From: Omphiscola glabra
Taxonomy: Eukaryota; Mollusca; Gastropoda; Lymnaeidae
DNA length: 64,000 nucleotides
Reading direction: 5' to 3'
NCBI GenBank assembly: GCA_964017045.1
Contig: OZ024806.1
Coordinates: 7,832,488 to 7,896,487, forward strand
Below are positions 45,581 to 57,228 of this stretch, in pieces (position 1 is the stretch's first letter; each line of letters opens with the position of its first letter). Under the pieces are notes generated by a model. The model made no database searches. It had not been told where the DNA came from and saw only the letters and a list, made by a program, of their open reading frames with translations. Both the position numbers and the translations under genes were made by a program.

Positions 45581-46693
45581 ACACCTACAACCATCTTAAA
45601 GTTTTTTCCTTCTGCATTTCTGGAGATAAAAAAAAAAAAACGCCTTTACACCCAGGGGTGCTGCCAAGAGTAATTGTGAAGATAGCAGGCATACATCCTC
45701 TACCCCCTTCTTTTTTTTTTCGCTCTTAAAATATTTTTTTACCAACCGTGAAATAACCGTTGTGTGCATAATATGCCTCGCGTTCTTGGCTTTGTTGCAA
45801 CACAGATTTTATATGTAACACTAGAATATATGACCCGATGTTATCGGGATAATAATGGTAGGTCCTTTGTGCGATAATTTCTACCTGCTATTGCAAAAAC
45901 TCATCACAATTCCTAACTTTAAAAAGAAGTATCTATGCAATGATATTTACGTTTCTAACATAAAATTTTGAGAAGTATTTATTTGATATATATTATACGC
46001 CAACCTACCCACTTTCACGCCCCTTAACTACATTTGTTTCTCTAAACATTACCTTAAATTACCAAATCTAAATTATCACTCATTATATCATTATTTTCAC
46101 TAAAGAAGTTAATTGAGGGACGATTTCTACGCTAAAGAAATTCTTAGATGTCTTGTGAAATTTGGGCCAACCCTACCCCTACACATGCCCCTGAACTACA
46201 ATTTTTTTTCTTCTAAAAATTGTGAAAACATAATCTTAAATTTACAACAAAAACTATATATGATATAAATATATTTTAAACTAACGGAATTTGAAATATA
46301 GTTATATTCATAAAAAAATTAAGCAAAAATTGGCCTTCTTTTTTAAAATTAAACATTATCGGAAAATCGTAAGAAAAACAACTGATGTTTGGATTTTCCC
46401 GATATATGTGATTACGTTGTAATTCTTTGTTCATATTTTTTTTAATTAAATTTTTTCCCCATAATTTTCAAACGCATACAAAATGCTTAAGCTAGTTCCT
46501 TTATTGTTATTTTAAATATATGTGTAATTTATAATAATAACAGTTAGACTTTTACTAAAATAAAAGCGGATATATAATATTTCTTTAAATTTATTCGATT
46601 TCCGTAAAAAAATAGAAAAGCTATGATCGTTTTTAAGAATCCGAACGTATTTAAATATCTTCGTTTCTTTGGCGTTACGATCAGCCAGCTCAT

Positions 46694-46733
<40 letters not shown>

Positions 46734-48755
46734 TATCTTTAGAATTAACTCTCATATCCCACACTCTGGTGTAATTATCGAAAGTAGACATACTTTACAT
46801 TTTGTGTGTGTTTGTGTGTGTGGAAAAAAGTGTGTGTGTGTGTGTGGGGGGGGGGTTGTCGCCATTAGCTACATACTCTCAAACCAGTGTTAGTTTTAGT
46901 AGGCTTATGTTGCTCTCAAACAAATGTATTGCAATAAAGTAAGCAAATAAAGTTTATTAATTATGTCATACGCTTTACACTTACAATAAAATTAAGGCTA
47001 CCAATATGTTACTCCAACCTTCAAGCATTAAAAAATAAACAACAACAACATTTGCAGCACCAAGTACACTGTAAAACCGTTTTCTTCCTCCTTTATGACC
47101 CCCCCCCCCCCCCCCCCCCCGACACATACAACATTTTTTGTTGAGAGTGAAAGAACATCATCAGTGTCCTGTGTGTAAATCGGGGGATGCGCTGTTGTCG
47201 CACTCGGCGAGCAGACGAAGAAAGTATGAAAACATTCTCTTTGTCTGACAGCGTAAAACTCAGCTGGGGCCACGTCACCCCACCCCACGACCCCCGACCT
47301 CAGCTACTAACCCCCCCACCACACCCACCCACTCCACCCTAAACCGTTTAACGTCAGGGATGCCAGAGTCTTTTTCTTCTTCTCCCTTCCTACTTAAAGA
47401 ATTTCACGGTCTTCAAGACCGCATATTACGGTATATACCAATGCATTTTTTGGGGAAGACGTTTGCTGGTCTATTGGAAAGAATTTCTACATCTTGCTTA
47501 AAACTACAAGAACTAACTTTTGCACACTGTCCTATGATCGGAATTTCCCCATCACCCAAATGGAGCTACATATGTTTGTGGCGGTGCATTTCTACTCTAC
47601 AACACAGCAATGCTTTGCCAACTCTTATAATTAGTTAATTAAATTCATTTCTGACTGCTACTATATATTTGTTCCAGTCTTTTGCACTTTATTTATGGTA
47701 CTAGAATATACTTGTATAATTTTTTGGGCTTTGTTTTATGATTTTCTGTACTGGTGAAACGTTTACATTTGTATTCTGTGTGATCGTTATTACAGCTAAA
47801 AGTAATTTAGTTTGTGTCTAATTAATCACCAAAGGCAAGAAGTTCAGAAGGGGTTTTTATACCCTCTAGTCAGAGCTGTACAACCCCCTCACCCGCAAAC
47901 ACCCCCCCCCCCCAAGCCCGATTTCTGTTTGTTTATTTTAAGTTAGAGCACTGTAAACAACTGTCGGGTATTTCCCCCCCCCCCCCACTCTCCTTTATTT
48001 ACAGATTACCCCGGTCTCCGGTTATAACGCTCTTATCTCAATATTTACCCCATCAAAACAACTTTATGGCCCAACGGTGTAAACGTGTCCCCCTTTACCT
48101 TCTCATTAGTTTTTTTTGGTTTGTTTTTGTGTTCGTTTCATCCTGGTTATCTCACTTTATAATATTGTCTTCCAAACTAAAGTCCTCTCCCCATCCCCCC
48201 ACATCCCTCTTCCCCACCCACACACATCAAAACCCTATTCATCCTCTCCATATGTTTTCATCTCTTGCCGTATCGCTCCCCTCCCTTCATCGCTATCTCA
48301 TTCAACCTTTAGTCTATTCTGTCTTTCATCATCGCTACGCTTATCGAATCCTTTTCTCTCTCTGCCCCCCTCCCCCTTTTGTACATCTTACTCTTTGAGC
48401 CTCCCACGATTCTCGTATGTAAATATTCCCTCCTTTAATCCCCCCCCCCCCCAAAAAAAAATAATAATCAAGAGCCTAAAATATCACCATACACCTGCCC
48501 CCCCCCTATTCTTTACTTCCAACATCCCACCTCTTTCACCTTAGTTCTTTCCCCCCCCACCCCACTCTGTTCCCTCACTCCACCTCATACCTCATACCTC
48601 CCGTATCATCCATATACAACAATACTTTCAAAAGAAAAAAAAAAAAAGTTGCTCTCGCCTGTACCTCGCACGTGCAGATTATCTCTGAGTCGTCCCGGCT
48701 ATCGTTTCGGTTTATGACTGTACTCAAAATAACATTAGCTGACATTCGAGTTGGT
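45581..48755. other. Intronic AT-rich then pyrimidine-rich sequence, no exon seen
   Basis: 45.6-46.7 kb is AT-rich. A (TA)n tract (about 46698-46732) and a TG-rich stretch (46802-46860) follow. From 47.1 kb there are long C runs, including 22 C at 47099-47120. Open frames at 47360-47638 and 48066-48544 reflect pyrimidine-rich composition. Confidence 0.5.
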
Positions 48756-48895
48756 TTTGTACACCAGGGGTCACCTGTACACCAGGGGTCGCCCCTTAGC
48801 TTACAACAGGGAGCATCCTTAGCCAGCACAAGAGGGTGAGCAAATAGCCTACACCATGGGTTGCATTTAGCATACACCAGGGGTGGCCTATACAT
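48756..48895 (+). repeat. Short imperfect repeat around CACCAGGGGT
   Basis: About six imperfect copies of TACACCAGGGGTCGCC-like units. The sequence after it to 49735 is unassigned. Confidence 0.65.
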
Positions 48896-49739
48896 AGTGG
48901 CAGACTATGCACACCGTAACTATTATAAAAAATTGAAGGGAATTTACGGGGAAAATCCTTACTTAATATTATTTCCCTTATAATTTTTTTTAACAGCGCC
49001 CCACGCAATAACCATTATTCCTGCACGCATTTAACCCGCTACGAACTGTACACACCTCACTTCAAAGTGTTAGAGTTACACAGAGTTACACATTGAAACA
49101 TTTGTTGTAAAAAATAACATTTTCAAGAAAAGTTGGAGGTCGAGGGTGGGTGGATGTTATTACTATTCTAAGTTGGTCTAATCAGCACGCGGCCCGATGT
49201 TCCAACCTTTCATTCCAACATACATGTGTTGTAATTAGAACTGACCTTGGGTTTTTTGCTAAGAACTTTGGGGGTAGGGAGTGTGTTTAGTCAAAGTTCT
49301 TTCAAGTTATCAATGAACTACCACAACCCCGCTACGTGAGATTCCCTGATGTCGTCCCACACCACGTAAACATCAATGCATCCGTTAATCTTCTGTTAAA
49401 AATGACCCCGCGGACAGCATTGGACTCCCAGCACCCTCAGAAACATACAATTCAACCCACCCCCCCCCACATCCCACACACCCCCTCACTTTTGATTTCA
49501 TCAGATTCTAACCGAGTCGGTGCCATTGTCATCATAACAGTCCGAGGTCTTCAAGAACCGGCTCACAGGGTAAAGTTGTTTCCCACGCTTTGTTGAACGT
49601 GAGCACGGAAGAGAGAGGGGGGATGGGGGGCGTGTGTGCTCTAATTGTCAGAGCGGAGAAGGGGTGGGGGTGTCAGCATTTAGGGTTAGGGAGAAGGCTT
49701 CTCATATCCGGTCACACTATCTTTTAGTTTCAAGCAGCC

Positions 49740-49975
49740 CCTCACTATTCTTAAAAAAGTACTATAAAAACTTATTATAAAAACGTACTATAAAAATACG
49801 CACTATTCCGTACTAAAAAAACTCACTAATCCGTACTATAAAAACCTACTATAAAAACGCACTATTCCCTACAAAAACGTACTATTCCGTACTATAAAAA
49901 CGTATTACTATGAAAATGTATTACAAAAACGCCCTGTTCCGTACTATAAAAATGTACTATAAAAACGGACGAAAC
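49740..49975 (+). repeat. Imperfect repeat of CTATAAAAAC
   Basis: More than ten loosely spaced copies of ACTATAAAAAC(G) with CGTACTATTCCG linkers. Confidence 0.8.
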
Positions 49976-50299
49976 CTAAATAATTTAAAAAAACGCCCAT
50001 TTAAAAAGGTGGTTGGGGAATGATTGTGAATAAAATTCGCGCCAAAAAGTCACCAAATGGGAGTGGTGGAAGGGGCGGGGAGTCCTGTGAGTACACCAAT
50101 GAAATTACAGAGTACACACATCAAACCGGTTCAAGTGCGGAAGTTGTGAGGAATTACAATTTTTTCGCGGCTCTGTTTAAAAAAAAGTTGTTTCTGTCAT
50201 CATTCCAGCGTTAGGTAAAACAACGGTTCTCATAATCTGGCATGGCTGTAATATTTGGGACTTAACAATGTAATCATATATTTATATTAAAAAAGCATA

Positions 50300-50535
50300 C
50301 CCGAGTTTGAACCTAATTCAGACCAATTGCAGGTTTAACATACCGACTTTGAACCTAATATCAGACCAATTGCAGGTTTAACATACCCGACTTTGAACCT
50401 AATATCAGACCAATTGCAGGTTTAACATACCCGACTTTGAACCTAATATCAGACCAATTGCAGGTTTAACAAACCCGACTTTGAACCTAATATCAGACAT
50501 ATTTGCATGTTTAACACACCCGACTTTGAACCCCG
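50300..50535 (+). repeat. 44-bp minisatellite, five copies
   Basis: The unit contains TTTGAACCTAATATCAGACC and AATTGCAGGTTTAACATAC. Confidence 0.93.
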
Positions 50536-50539
50536 TATC

Positions 50540-50700
50540 CAGTGGCGTAGCCAGGATTAGTGCCTCCCAGGACGGGTTAAGATTTTTCCCACCCCGTTTG
50601 CACAATAACAACTCTGCAGTTGTACGAAAATGCACCCTCCCCCACCCCCAATTTAAAGAAAACGATTGCCGCCTGGGGCGGACCCCCCCCCCCCCCCATG
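50540..50700. mobile_element. Possible hAT-type MITE left end
   Basis: CAGTGGCGTAGCCAGGATT starts about 50541. The same type of end occurs, complete, in the 43-bp element at 55.9 kb. A right end and target duplication were not identified. Confidence 0.3.
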
Positions 50701-50767
50701 TTTCAGGCTGTTACGGCTGTTCAAGTTAAAAACGACTCTTTACACCTCGGCCCGGGTCGTGTTAGGG

Positions 50768-50814
50768 CAGCGGTTCTCAACCTATGGGTCGCGACCCCTT
50801 TGGGGGTCGAATGA
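50768..50814 (-). mobile_element. Fragment of a SPIN-like element abutting a minisatellite
   Basis: CAGCGGTTCTCAACC is followed by GGGTCGCGACCCCTTTGGGG, the inverse of the family's right end. The rest is missing where the 50-bp array begins. Confidence 0.72.
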
Positions 50815-51075
50815 CTGAGAAACATTTCAAACATTGGTTAATTTACCGACGAGATAGAAGTTGACTGAGAAACATTTCCAACATTGGCTATAAATGTACG
50901 GACGAGATAGAAGTTGACTGAGATACATCTCCAACATTGGCTAATGTACTGACGAGATAGAAGTTGACTGAGAAACATTTCCAACATTGGCCAATGTACC
51001 GACGAGATAGAAGTTGACTGAGAAACATCTCCAACATTGGCCAATGTACCGACGAGATAGAAGTTGACTGAGCAA
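50813..51075 (+). repeat. 50-bp minisatellite, five copies
   Basis: The unit contains GACGAGATAGAAGTTGACTG and AGAAACATTTCCAACATTGG, with GACGAGATAG at 50901, 50951, 51001 and 51051. Confidence 0.94.
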
Positions 51076-51409
51076 CTTTGGTGCACGTGTCGAATCCACG
51101 ACGCGAAGCTCCGACGAGTTGTACATCTGCTGGCTTTATGTTCTTTGCCCGACTTCTCGAATAACCTGGGAGAGGTGGGGTGGTAGTCGATGTGCGGCAA
51201 AAAAAGGGGGGGGGGTTTGGGGGATGGGGGTAAAATGAGGGATTTGGGGGGGGGGGGGGTTATTATGTCAGTAGCGCGTTTTATCAAGTTCCGGTCGGTA
51301 AGTGTCGGGTTCCAACACAGACATATCCGAGGATGTTTTGGTATTAAGCCGCCCCCTCCCCTCTCAATCCCTCACAGTCCTGTTTTGTCAATAAAGCATC
51401 TCGTGGCAC

Positions 51410-52090
51410 CACAAAGTTCCTTCCTCCCTCCATATCGTACATCCTATCTCCCTCCCTATCGTACATCCTATCTCCCTCCCTACCGTACATCCTACCTCCC
51501 TCCCTACCGTACATCCTACCTCCCTCCCTACCGTACATCCTACCTCCCTCCCTACCTTACATCATATCTCCCTCTCTACCGTACATCCTACCTCCCTCCC
51601 TAACGTACATCCTACCTCCCTCCCTACCGTACATCCTATCTCCCTCCCTACCGTACATCCTATCTCCCTCCCTACCGTACATCCTATCTCCCTCCCCATC
51701 GTACATCCTACCTCCCTCCCTAACGTACATCCTACCTCCCTCCCTATCGTACACCCTATCTCCCTCCCTACCGTACATCCTACCTCCCTCCCTACCGTAC
51801 ATCCTACCTCCCTCCCTAACTTACATCCTACCTTCCTCCCTAACGTACATCCTACCTCCCTCCCTATCGTACATCTTACCTTCCTCCCTACCATACAACC
51901 TACCTCCCTCCCTACCTTACATCATATCTCCCTCTCTACCTTACATCATATCTCCCTCCCTACCTTCCATCATATCTAACTCTCTCCCGTACATCCTACC
52001 TCCCTCCCTAACTTACATCATATCTCCCTCTCTACCGTACATCCTACCTTCCTCCCTATCGTACACCCTACCTCCCTTCCTTCCCTTAAT
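51410..52090 (+). repeat. 24-bp pyrimidine-rich minisatellite, about 28 copies
   Basis: The unit contains CCTACCTCCCTCCCTACCGT plus ACAT; TATCTCC variants are common. The plus strand is almost all pyrimidine outside ACAT and GTA. Confidence 0.95.
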
Positions 52091-52134
52091 CATAGTTCCC
52101 TCTCTTCCAATACAATCAGAATATTAACTTTTCT

Positions 52135-52235
52135 ATGCCAAGTTACTTCTCTGCCAAGTAACTTCTCTCTGCCAAGTAACTTCTCTCTGCCAAGTAACTT
52201 CTCTCTGCCAAGTAAGTTCTCTGCCAATTAACTTC
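52135..52235 (+). repeat. About 18-bp repeat of CTCTGCCAAGTAACTT
   Basis: Five imperfect copies of CTCTGCCAAGTAACTT between the two larger pyrimidine-rich arrays. Confidence 0.85.
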
Positions 52236-52339
52236 ACTCATTTTATCCGCAATGTACTCATCATTCCACCATTCAACATTCAGCTACTCTTGGATAACAC
52301 CGCCATAGGACGATGATCGTGACTGTACCAAGTTTTTGG

Positions 52340-52835
52340 TCTCTGTATGCTCGTTTTCTGTAGCCTCAGCCTCTGTAGCCTCGGCCTCTGTAGTCTCGGT
52401 CTCTGTAGCCTCGATATTTCTGTAGTCTCTGTCTCTGTAGCCTTGGTCTCTCTGTAGTCTCTGTCTCTGTAATCTCTGTCTCTGGAATCTCTGTCTCTAT
52501 AGTCTCGGCCTCTGTAGTCTCAATATTTCTGTAGTCTCTGTCTCTGTAGCCTTGGTCTCTCTCCGTAGTCTCTGTCTCTGTAGTCTCTGTCTCTGTAGTC
52601 TCTGTCTCTGTAGCCTCGGTCTCTGTGGTCTCGGTCTCTGTAGCATTGGTCTCTCTTTGTAGTCTCGGGCTCTGTAGTCTCTGTTTTCGTAGTCTATGTC
52701 TCTGTAGTCTCTATCTTCGTAGTCCCTGTCTCTGAAGTCCCTGAAACTCTGTCTCTGTAGTCTCTGAAAACTCTGTCTCTTTAGTCTCTGTCTCTGTAGT
52801 CTCTGTCTCTGTAGTCCCTGTCTCTGTACATGCCG
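52340..52835 (+). repeat. 15-bp pyrimidine-rich minisatellite
   Basis: About 33 imperfect copies of AGTCTCTGTCTCTGT. The RQRLQ-type reading on the minus strand is a by-product of the 15-base period. Confidence 0.93.
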
Positions 52836-52999
52836 TCCTCTACGAACTCTATGTTTCAATATGTATGTGATGTATGATAACGTCCCGAGCTTCTTATCTT
52901 CTCAACTAACTTCTCTCGTAATTTTTGCAAGTAAGTCCTTCATGGAACATGTGTGGACCCCGCCCACTCCCACCCAACAAAACAATACAAACAAACAAA

Positions 53000-53255
53000 A
53001 TCAACGTCCCCTCTGACCCATGTTAACATCCAATACACAACTATGTCCCCCCTGACCCATGTTAACATCCAATACACAACTATGTCCCCCCTGACCCATG
53101 TTAACATCCAATACACAACTATGTCCCCCCTGACCCATGTTAACATCCAATACACAACTAGCCCCCCCCCCCCCAACCGCCCGACCCATGTTAGCACACA
53201 ATTCACAACTATGTCCCCCCTGATCCATGTTAACACCTAATACACAACTATGTCC
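53000..53255 (+). repeat. 39-bp minisatellite, six copies
   Basis: The unit contains CTGACCCATGTTAACATCCA and ATACACAACTATGTCC. One copy carries an expanded C run (53162-53174). GTTAAC is palindromic in most units. Confidence 0.94.
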
Positions 53256-53645
53256 TCACTGACCCATGTCACCCCCACCCAAACACACATCTGTAACCCC
53301 CCCCCCCCCTTGTCATAACCCAGTTCCCAATCTCTGTCTCTGGTTGATCTGGTCTCGACTCATTGACTCACGCTCTGACTTGTCTTTCACATCTGTCAGT
53401 TTTTCCCTGCACCCCTCCGACCGCGTGCTCTTTTTCAGCCCCTCTAATATTCCAAGGCGCCCTCCCCCTCCCACCACAACAAACCAGCGCACGTTGACTC
53501 CCCCCCCCCCCCCCCCCCCCCGCCTATCAAAATTCGTACCATCTGGCCGCGAGCTCCTCTCCACGGTCTGTTTGCACACATGTACGCTCACGCAAGCCTC
53601 GGTGTCTTTTCACTCACATCGGGTCTTAACGACTGTTTTTTTTTA
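53256..53645. other. Intronic sequence with long C runs
   Basis: C runs near 53298 and of 22 bases at 53500-53521. No exon is seen. Confidence 0.5.
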
Positions 53646-53647
53646 GC

Positions 53648-54058
53648 CGTAACGGAACCGGACCACATCGGTGCGACACCAGAGCTAGCAGTCAAGAACG
53701 GAACCGGGCCACAGCAGAACGACATCAGCGCTAGCAGTCAAAAACGGAACCGGACCACACCGTTACGACACCAGCGCTAGCAGTCGAGAACGGAACTGGG
53801 CCACACTGGTACGACACCAGCGCTAGCAGTTGAGAACGGAACCGGGCCACAGCATAACGATACCAGCGCTATCAGTCAAGAACGGAACCGGGCCACACCG
53901 GTACGACGCCAGCGCTAGCAGTCAAGAACGGAACCGGACTACACCGGTACGACACCAGCGCTAGCAATCAAGAACGGAACGACGTCAGTACTAGGAATCA
54001 AGAATGTTACGACACAGGTACTCGCAGTCAAGAATGTTACGACACAGGTATAAAGGTC
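53648..54058 (+). repeat. 46-bp minisatellite, about eight copies
   Basis: The unit contains GAACGGAACCGGGCCACACC and GGTACGACACCAGCGCTAGC. AGCGCT is palindromic in most units. Confidence 0.93.
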
Positions 54059-54160
54059 AACCTGGCGGCTAGCAGGATGGGGTTGGTGTGGTGGATTCTA
54101 GGGTTTAAATGACGATTTATTTATAGCATGTCGTAAGAAATCTGTGTTTTAACTACTTTA

Positions 54161-54274
54161 ACTCCTTTCACGCCATCAAATTTTCGTCACATTTCTTTTT
54201 GAACGCACCATTTTGTTGACGAAATAGTGCGTTCAAAAAGAAATTTGGCGAAAATGTGATCATGTGAACTGAGC
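54161..54274. mobile_element. 114-bp hairpin MITE
   Basis: TTTCTTTTTGAACGCACCA pairs with TAGTGCGTTCAAAAAGAAA, and the arms continue outward (TTTTCGTCAC versus GGCGAAAATG). The right end GTGTGAACTGA-like sequence is shared with the 35.1- and 43.5-kb elements. The target duplication is unclear. Confidence 0.7.
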
Positions 54275-54464
54275 ATTAGACTATATTTTATCTACAATAG
54301 CTAAAAGTTAATGTCCTACGATTTAAACATTTGGTTTGGGGGGGGGGGGGCAGTACCTTGTTTGTGTCCAAATTGGAGCTGTCACTCGTACACGCGTTAC
54401 AAATAGTTAAAAGTGCTACCTTTCGTGTTAGTTAAATGAATGAATCAAATAAGCGTGAAGCTAG

Positions 54465-54640
54465 CAGGGTCTCACAGTGCCGTTGTTAACACAGTTGATC
54501 TTAAATAGCCAACAGATTCTCACAGTCCCGTAACACAGTTAATCTTAAATAGCTAACAAATTCTCACAGTCCCGTAACACAGTTAATCTTAAATAGCTAG
54601 CAGATTCTCACAAAGCCGTCAACGCAGTTGATCTTTAATA
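54465..54640 (+). repeat. About 44-bp repeat, four copies
   Basis: The unit contains CAGATTCTCACAGTCCCGTA and ACACAGTTAATCTTAAATAG. Confidence 0.88.
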
Positions 54641-57225
54641 TCAATCAATAAGCCAATGATATCCTGACGACACACGACTATAATAATTTGTCTTAAAATT
54701 TAATGACTGTTACCATGATGTCTAGTCTGAATGAAGCGAACCCTTCGGCTTAGGATGTCGCTGAGCCGTTAGATCTTATTATACGTTTAAATGCCCTCCC
54801 ATTGAAATAAGTGTGTATTGAAAGCGTATGATGGGATGCATTCACGAAAGAAACAAAGAAAATTTGTGAGAGAAAAGAGCATAATGGGTCGGTGCATATC
54901 ATTTACGCTTTCATATCCTTTGTGGTTGTCATTGTTTGGCTGAGTAAACATGGATCGGATGACGTCACCGTGAATTGAAAGGAAAGAAATTTAATTATTC
55001 TGATTAAAAGTATAAATTTTATTTAAAAACCTATATTATTGGGTCTGTTTTAATTCACCCTACTTAACTTACTGGATTCGAGTTTAGAAACAACAAACAT
55101 GATTTTGGAACCAACCCAAACTGGTAAAAGTAGGCGGCAACCACGGGCGAGCTACTCTGTTTTACAAAAATTTGGACGTACCCCATACCTTTTGTAATGT
55201 TCTAGATTTGGAATCCTAGGCCTCGGGCTGAGGACAGTGATGGCCTCTGATGACCAGTGTCCAATACGTGTTTTCTCTTGTCATTCCTCTCTCCACACCC
55301 GCTATTTGCCTCATCCCACACGGAGCACAGCTTGGGTCCACAAACCCATTGTCCAGCTCCCGCCCCTCCTTAACACCCCCCCCCCCCCGATAACCCCACT
55401 AGTCCACTACTAGGACGAGACACCGCTCCATTGTCGTCTGCTGAACGTCAAGGTCCCCGAAAACAAAGTCGTGCGTCTCAATCTCTAACGGGCTTGGTCT
55501 CAGCGGGGTCATTTCTGGACTTCCTGTCCAGTACCAATCAACCAAAGAATGGTTAGTGGATCAAAATAACCATGACTTGACTTCAAGAAGAGAAAATCAA
55601 AGTCTTCAAGAACCTCAAAGTTTTCATTGTTCGGATTAAATTAGTCATACGAACACAAACAAGTTCACAGAGATTTGTGTATTAGAAAATAATAAATCAA
55701 TTCCTACATTTACATCTTGTTTTGAGTACATTTATTTGACCATCTGTAACTTACACAACGGGGTTTTCCAGATTTTTTTTTCTAGTTTAGTGTCAAATTT
55801 AATTGGGAAACTTCAATGGAAATGTACGCCATTATCGCTAACCATTCTGTCTGGAGGCGTAGTCTTCTTGTATTTCTTTCAATACACCAGGCCCTATGTG
55901 AGACAGTGGCGTGGCTAGGGTGGATCGCTCCCTCCCCACGCCACTGATGTGAGTGTTCGCAACCCCCAACCATTTATTTTCCCTTATACGTTCCTTGAAG
56001 TGACCAGTATCAAGTAATTATAAATAGAAAAAAAAAAGAAAATATCTCTTTGTGTGTTGCTAACGCATTTAAGACCCGTTAACCGGTCTCTATGAAAAAT
56101 ATGTCGTGCGCCCCTGTGGCCGTACCCTAAGCAGCCCTACTGACGACATTAGTTTGACACTTGCATAAATAATTGTTCTATCACCGTACTTGATGATTAC
56201 CAAACATTACCAGCGCATTGGAGGGAACAAACAGAAAGTCATTATAATGTTGACTTGTGTCTAGAACAAGCCTTTATCTCCCGCCATCCCCTCAACCCAC
56301 TGAGCGTCTCTCCCCAACCCCCCCCCCCACACACTACGGCCCAACCCAACGTAAAGACGACACCCCTCCCCCCACCGCCCCCACACCCCCACTCACAATT
56401 AAATCTACTCACCCAGGCCGTGGGAATGCGACCTTAATTTATGAACGTGAGCCACCGCCAACAAACTACTCCCCTCCCCCCGCCCTGTCAACACCCCCCC
56501 CCCCAAATCTGCTTCAATGGAGAGGGACACACTCATTCACCCGGGCAATGCACGTCCGTTAAGCTGGAGCCCAATTCTCTCGCAGCGTCATTGTCACGTG
56601 ACTTTATCAGGTGACGATTTGAGCAAGCACCGGGTATATATGAATCGGACTAATTTAAATTTATTTATTTTTAAAAAAAATACCCATTACACAACACAGG
56701 TTCCAGGTTACAACAGGTGATGTTGACTAACCTCTACCCCCCATTGGCTGAGCAAGCGTCATAACGACTGACACGCCCCCTCCCCCCGCCCGCCCTAAGC
56801 ACACGTTTCATTCCATCTTTGATTCCGACCCCTTGCAATGGGACAAATTAGATTTTACTGCATGTCGTGGATAATGTCGATAATGACATCACATATGCCA
56901 ATGTTTACCGGACAAGATAGCATTTCTAAGATGTAAACTGAAGGATGGTAAATTTTTATGAATATTAACCCCCCCCCACAGTTTTTGGGGTGGGGGGGGG
57001 GGTCAAGTAAATTAATAAAAAAACACACACACACTAACCGAGAAACAAACTTAAGATAGAAACTAACTTCGGTCGTGCCATGAGAGAGGTAGAATTCATG
57101 AACTGGTAGAAGAGGCGTGAAATTTTTTTTTAAAAAGGGTTGGTTAAAAAAAAGGGTTTGTTGGAAAAAGGGGGGGGGGGCGTAATCTCTTGTGTTATTT
57201 AATGTTCAGGTATTAGTCACACTTA
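54641..57225. other. Intronic sequence, no exon supported
   Basis: C or G runs near 55378, 56318, 56493 and 56990. No coding exon was found. It holds the miniature hAT element listed separately. Confidence 0.5.
55896..55954. mobile_element. 43-bp miniature hAT derivative with near-perfect 8-bp TSD
   Basis: The element spans 55904-55946 and consists of CAGTGGCGTGGCTAGGG, a short middle and CCCCACGCCACTG. The flanks are ATGTGAGA and ATGTGAGT (7 of 8 identical). It is little more than two termini. Confidence 0.72.
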
Positions 57226-57228
57226 GCA

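Noticed and set aside
47360..48544. Open frames of 92-142 codons in pyrimidine-rich sequence
   Set aside because: They reflect strong C/T bias (Ser, Pro, Leu, Phe rich), overlap each other in different frames and have no splice support.
49678..49695. TTAGGGTTAGGG, possible internal telomere repeat
   Set aside because: Only two units; expected by chance in this window. The similar TTTAGGGTT at 38.55 kb belongs to a two-copy local repeat.
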